64,000 nt of DNA, from assembly GCA_964006375.1 (NCBI GenBank), contig OZ023266.1, forward strand, positions 17,764,090 through 17,828,089, read 5' to 3'. The stretch is from Tillus elongatus (taxonomy: Eukaryota > Arthropoda > Insecta > Coleoptera > Cleridae). Both the position numbers and the translations under genes were made by a program. The notes below the pieces were generated by a model. The model saw only the letters and a program-made list of their open reading frames with translations. It searched no databases and was not told the origin of the DNA. Positions 62,440 through 64,000 of the stretch are shown one piece after another. Each line of letters opens with the position of its first letter. Within the stretch, counting starts at the first letter, position 1.

Positions 62440-63240
62440 GCGATATATACTTATAGTACTGCAGACTGAATCATAACTTCCACATAGCTGTGATAATTTA
62501 TCTCTTCAGAAAGACGCGCTCATGGAATGAATTTAGGGCCCATGACTTGACCACAAAGAAAATATTTGTATTCCCGTAACCATAAACTTTTTAAACGCTA
62601 TATTACTCGAGTTTTATTGTAAACATGCCAATTTTCACCAAATCACCCCTTATTATCACCTACCCGCGAAGCGGTCTTACACAAAAACACTTCGAAGCGT
62701 TCCTTTGTCGGGTGCTGACTGGATACCAAATTTATAGATGAGAGCTCAATTCGTTTGAATGTTATTGCGCCTATTAGGAGACAGACATACATGCCGACAG
62801 ACCTACCCACCGACAGACCGACAGACAAAAGAAAAATTACGTTCCCGAATCAAGTTTTCTATATGTTTTGAGAGTTTTTACGCCGTTTTAGCACAAAAAC
62901 ATTTCTAAATTTTTGTCAACAATATTCCTTCACCACATACCCCTAATTGAGTTGCAGTACAGACTACCAGATGTTGGATGAAATTGAAAGTTTTCTTGTA
63001 AATAAACTCTAAAACGTTATATTACTAGAGTTTTAACGAAAAAATGTCAATTTTCACCAAATCACCCCCCATTCATCCCCTAATCCTTAAAGCGATTATA
63101 CCCAAAAACAACCAGAACCGTTCGTTTGTCGGGTGCTACCTCTACACCAAATTAGAGAACCAGATATGAATTCGTTCTAAAGATATCGTGGCTACAAACA
63201 GACAGACATACAGGCGGTCGGATTTATGAATATATTAACA
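62440..63240 (-). repeat. K2: inverted relative of K1 with (GACR)n stretches
   Basis: ACAGACATACATGCCGACAG and CCGACAGACCGACAGAC at 62775-62832, plus a second stretch at about 63198-63225, are the complement of the GTCY tracts in K1. Flanking phrases (GTTATTGCGCC, GACTTGACCACAAAGAAAAT, CACCAAATCACCCC twice) match K1 inverted. Divergence from K1 is substantial. Confidence 0.65.
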
Positions 63241-63640
63241 CACCCTCGTAGTTATAAAATCCGTCCCGATTGTTTAAATTAGAGATATGATGGTCTTCGC
63301 CTTCCGACTACTTGTAAACCTATTATATCTTTTTTACAAACACACAAAAAGAAAATAAATTCCACAGGCATCATTATCTGCCTCAACAAATGCCGGTGAC
63401 TCTCTTAATCCTCCTATAAATACTGTGACCAAAGCCCCCCACTTAATTGACGGTGACCCCACTACTTTCACTGGTAACGAAGTAGGTAGACGAAACGACA
63501 TATATAAGACAAGACTTGCAACGAACTGCCAGATCTCTCTGAGGCTTAAAGTTGAACACACTGAGACCTCACAGACGATCTCCGGCGAGATTTGGGGAGT
63601 AGACAGATTGAGGCCCCGTAATCGAGCCACAACAACCCAA
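63241..63640. other. Unassigned stretch, possibly coding-like
   Basis: A + frame at 63425-63670 gives 81 residues with balanced composition, but no domain I recognise and no splice context. It runs directly into the 70-bp tandem units, which suggests it is part of a repeat. Confidence 0.3.
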
Positions 63641-63853
63641 CCCACCTTTGTCCACCGCTCTAAGGAATAGGCAGATTGAGGCCTTACAGTGTCCTTACAT
63701 ATTTCCTTTACCTACCTTTGTCCACCACTCTAAGGAGTAGGCAGATTGTGGCCTTAGAGTATCCTTACATATTTCCTTTACCCACCTTTGTCCATCACTC
63801 TAAGGAGTATACAGATTGAGGCCTTGGAGTGTCCTTACATATTTCCTTTACCT
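63641..63853. repeat. Three 70-bp tandem units
   Basis: ACCTTTGTCCACC-type starts lie at 63644, 63714 and 63784. Each is followed by CTCTAAGGAGTAGGCAGATT and GTCCTTACATATTTCCTTTA. Next comes GGCACCAAAACAGGAACCGA and AACGTCGAG, a phrase typical of retroelement untranslated tails. Confidence 0.9.
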
Positions 63854-63935
63854 CTTGAAAATGGCACCAAAACAGGAACCGAAACGTCGAGTTTCCATAA
63901 ATTCTGGACGCGGTTTAACCCGAGAACCAAGTATG

Positions 63936-63937
<2 letters not shown>

Positions 63938-64000
<63 letters not shown>
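63938..64000. repeat. (TA)n array at the window end
   Basis: Pure TA from about 63940 to the last base. The preceding sequence does not match the E-element block, so this may be an independent array or another repeat family. Confidence 0.95.

Overview
This window is AT-rich nuclear DNA from an insect. The evidence is intron-containing trehalose/sugar transporter genes of the insect Tret1-like type, Tc1/mariner, hAT, Penelope, Jockey/CR1-type and Gypsy relics, a tRNA-derived SINE, and very long (TA)n arrays. A beetle is my best guess, but it cannot be fixed from this sequence. Nothing bacterial or viral was seen.

Only two host genes are supported. They are paralogous major-facilitator sugar transporters on the + strand: gene 1 at 7063-14949 and gene 2 at 46707-54663. 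Each consists of a 31-nt first coding exon, a phase-1 intron of about 6.55-6.6 kb packed with transposons, and one large coding exon of about 1.31 kb. They encode predicted proteins of 446 and 447 residues. They look like an old tandem duplication, now separated by about 32 kb of repeats. Gene 2 has lost two signature residues that gene 1 keeps.

The rest is a nested transposon landscape. The dominant family, called 'E' here, has about 14 copies. Each has a 5' hairpin built on TTAGTGAATTTT, a conserved stretch, a (TA)n array of 60-230 bp, a second conserved stretch, and a 3' end with the complementary subterminal repeat plus an ACGCA-TGCGT stem-loop. This layout resembles non-autonomous Helentron/HINE (DINE-1-like) elements. 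Several Tc1/mariner-type elements with TA target sites have landed inside or beside these TA arrays.

Layout: 1-4 kb holds a SINE head, two LINE relics and a Gypsy integrase relic. 4-6.4 kb is a compound E element. 7-15 kb is gene 1, with foldback transposons and E copies in its intron. 15-34 kb holds E copies, a SINE, a hAT element with a perfect 8-bp target duplication, a Tc1-type element inside an E array, and a GC-rich tandem array. 34-46 kb is LINE, Penelope and transposase relics plus E copies. 46.7-54.7 kb is gene 2, with two more transposons in its intron. 54.8-64 kb holds a foldback element, a mariner relic, a Penelope inverted pair inside a 195-bp tandem array, an E copy, and (GTCY)n-bearing repeats.

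Poly-Ile-Tyr reading frames come from the TA arrays and are not genes. All transposon proteins seen carry stops or frameshifts, so none here looks autonomous.
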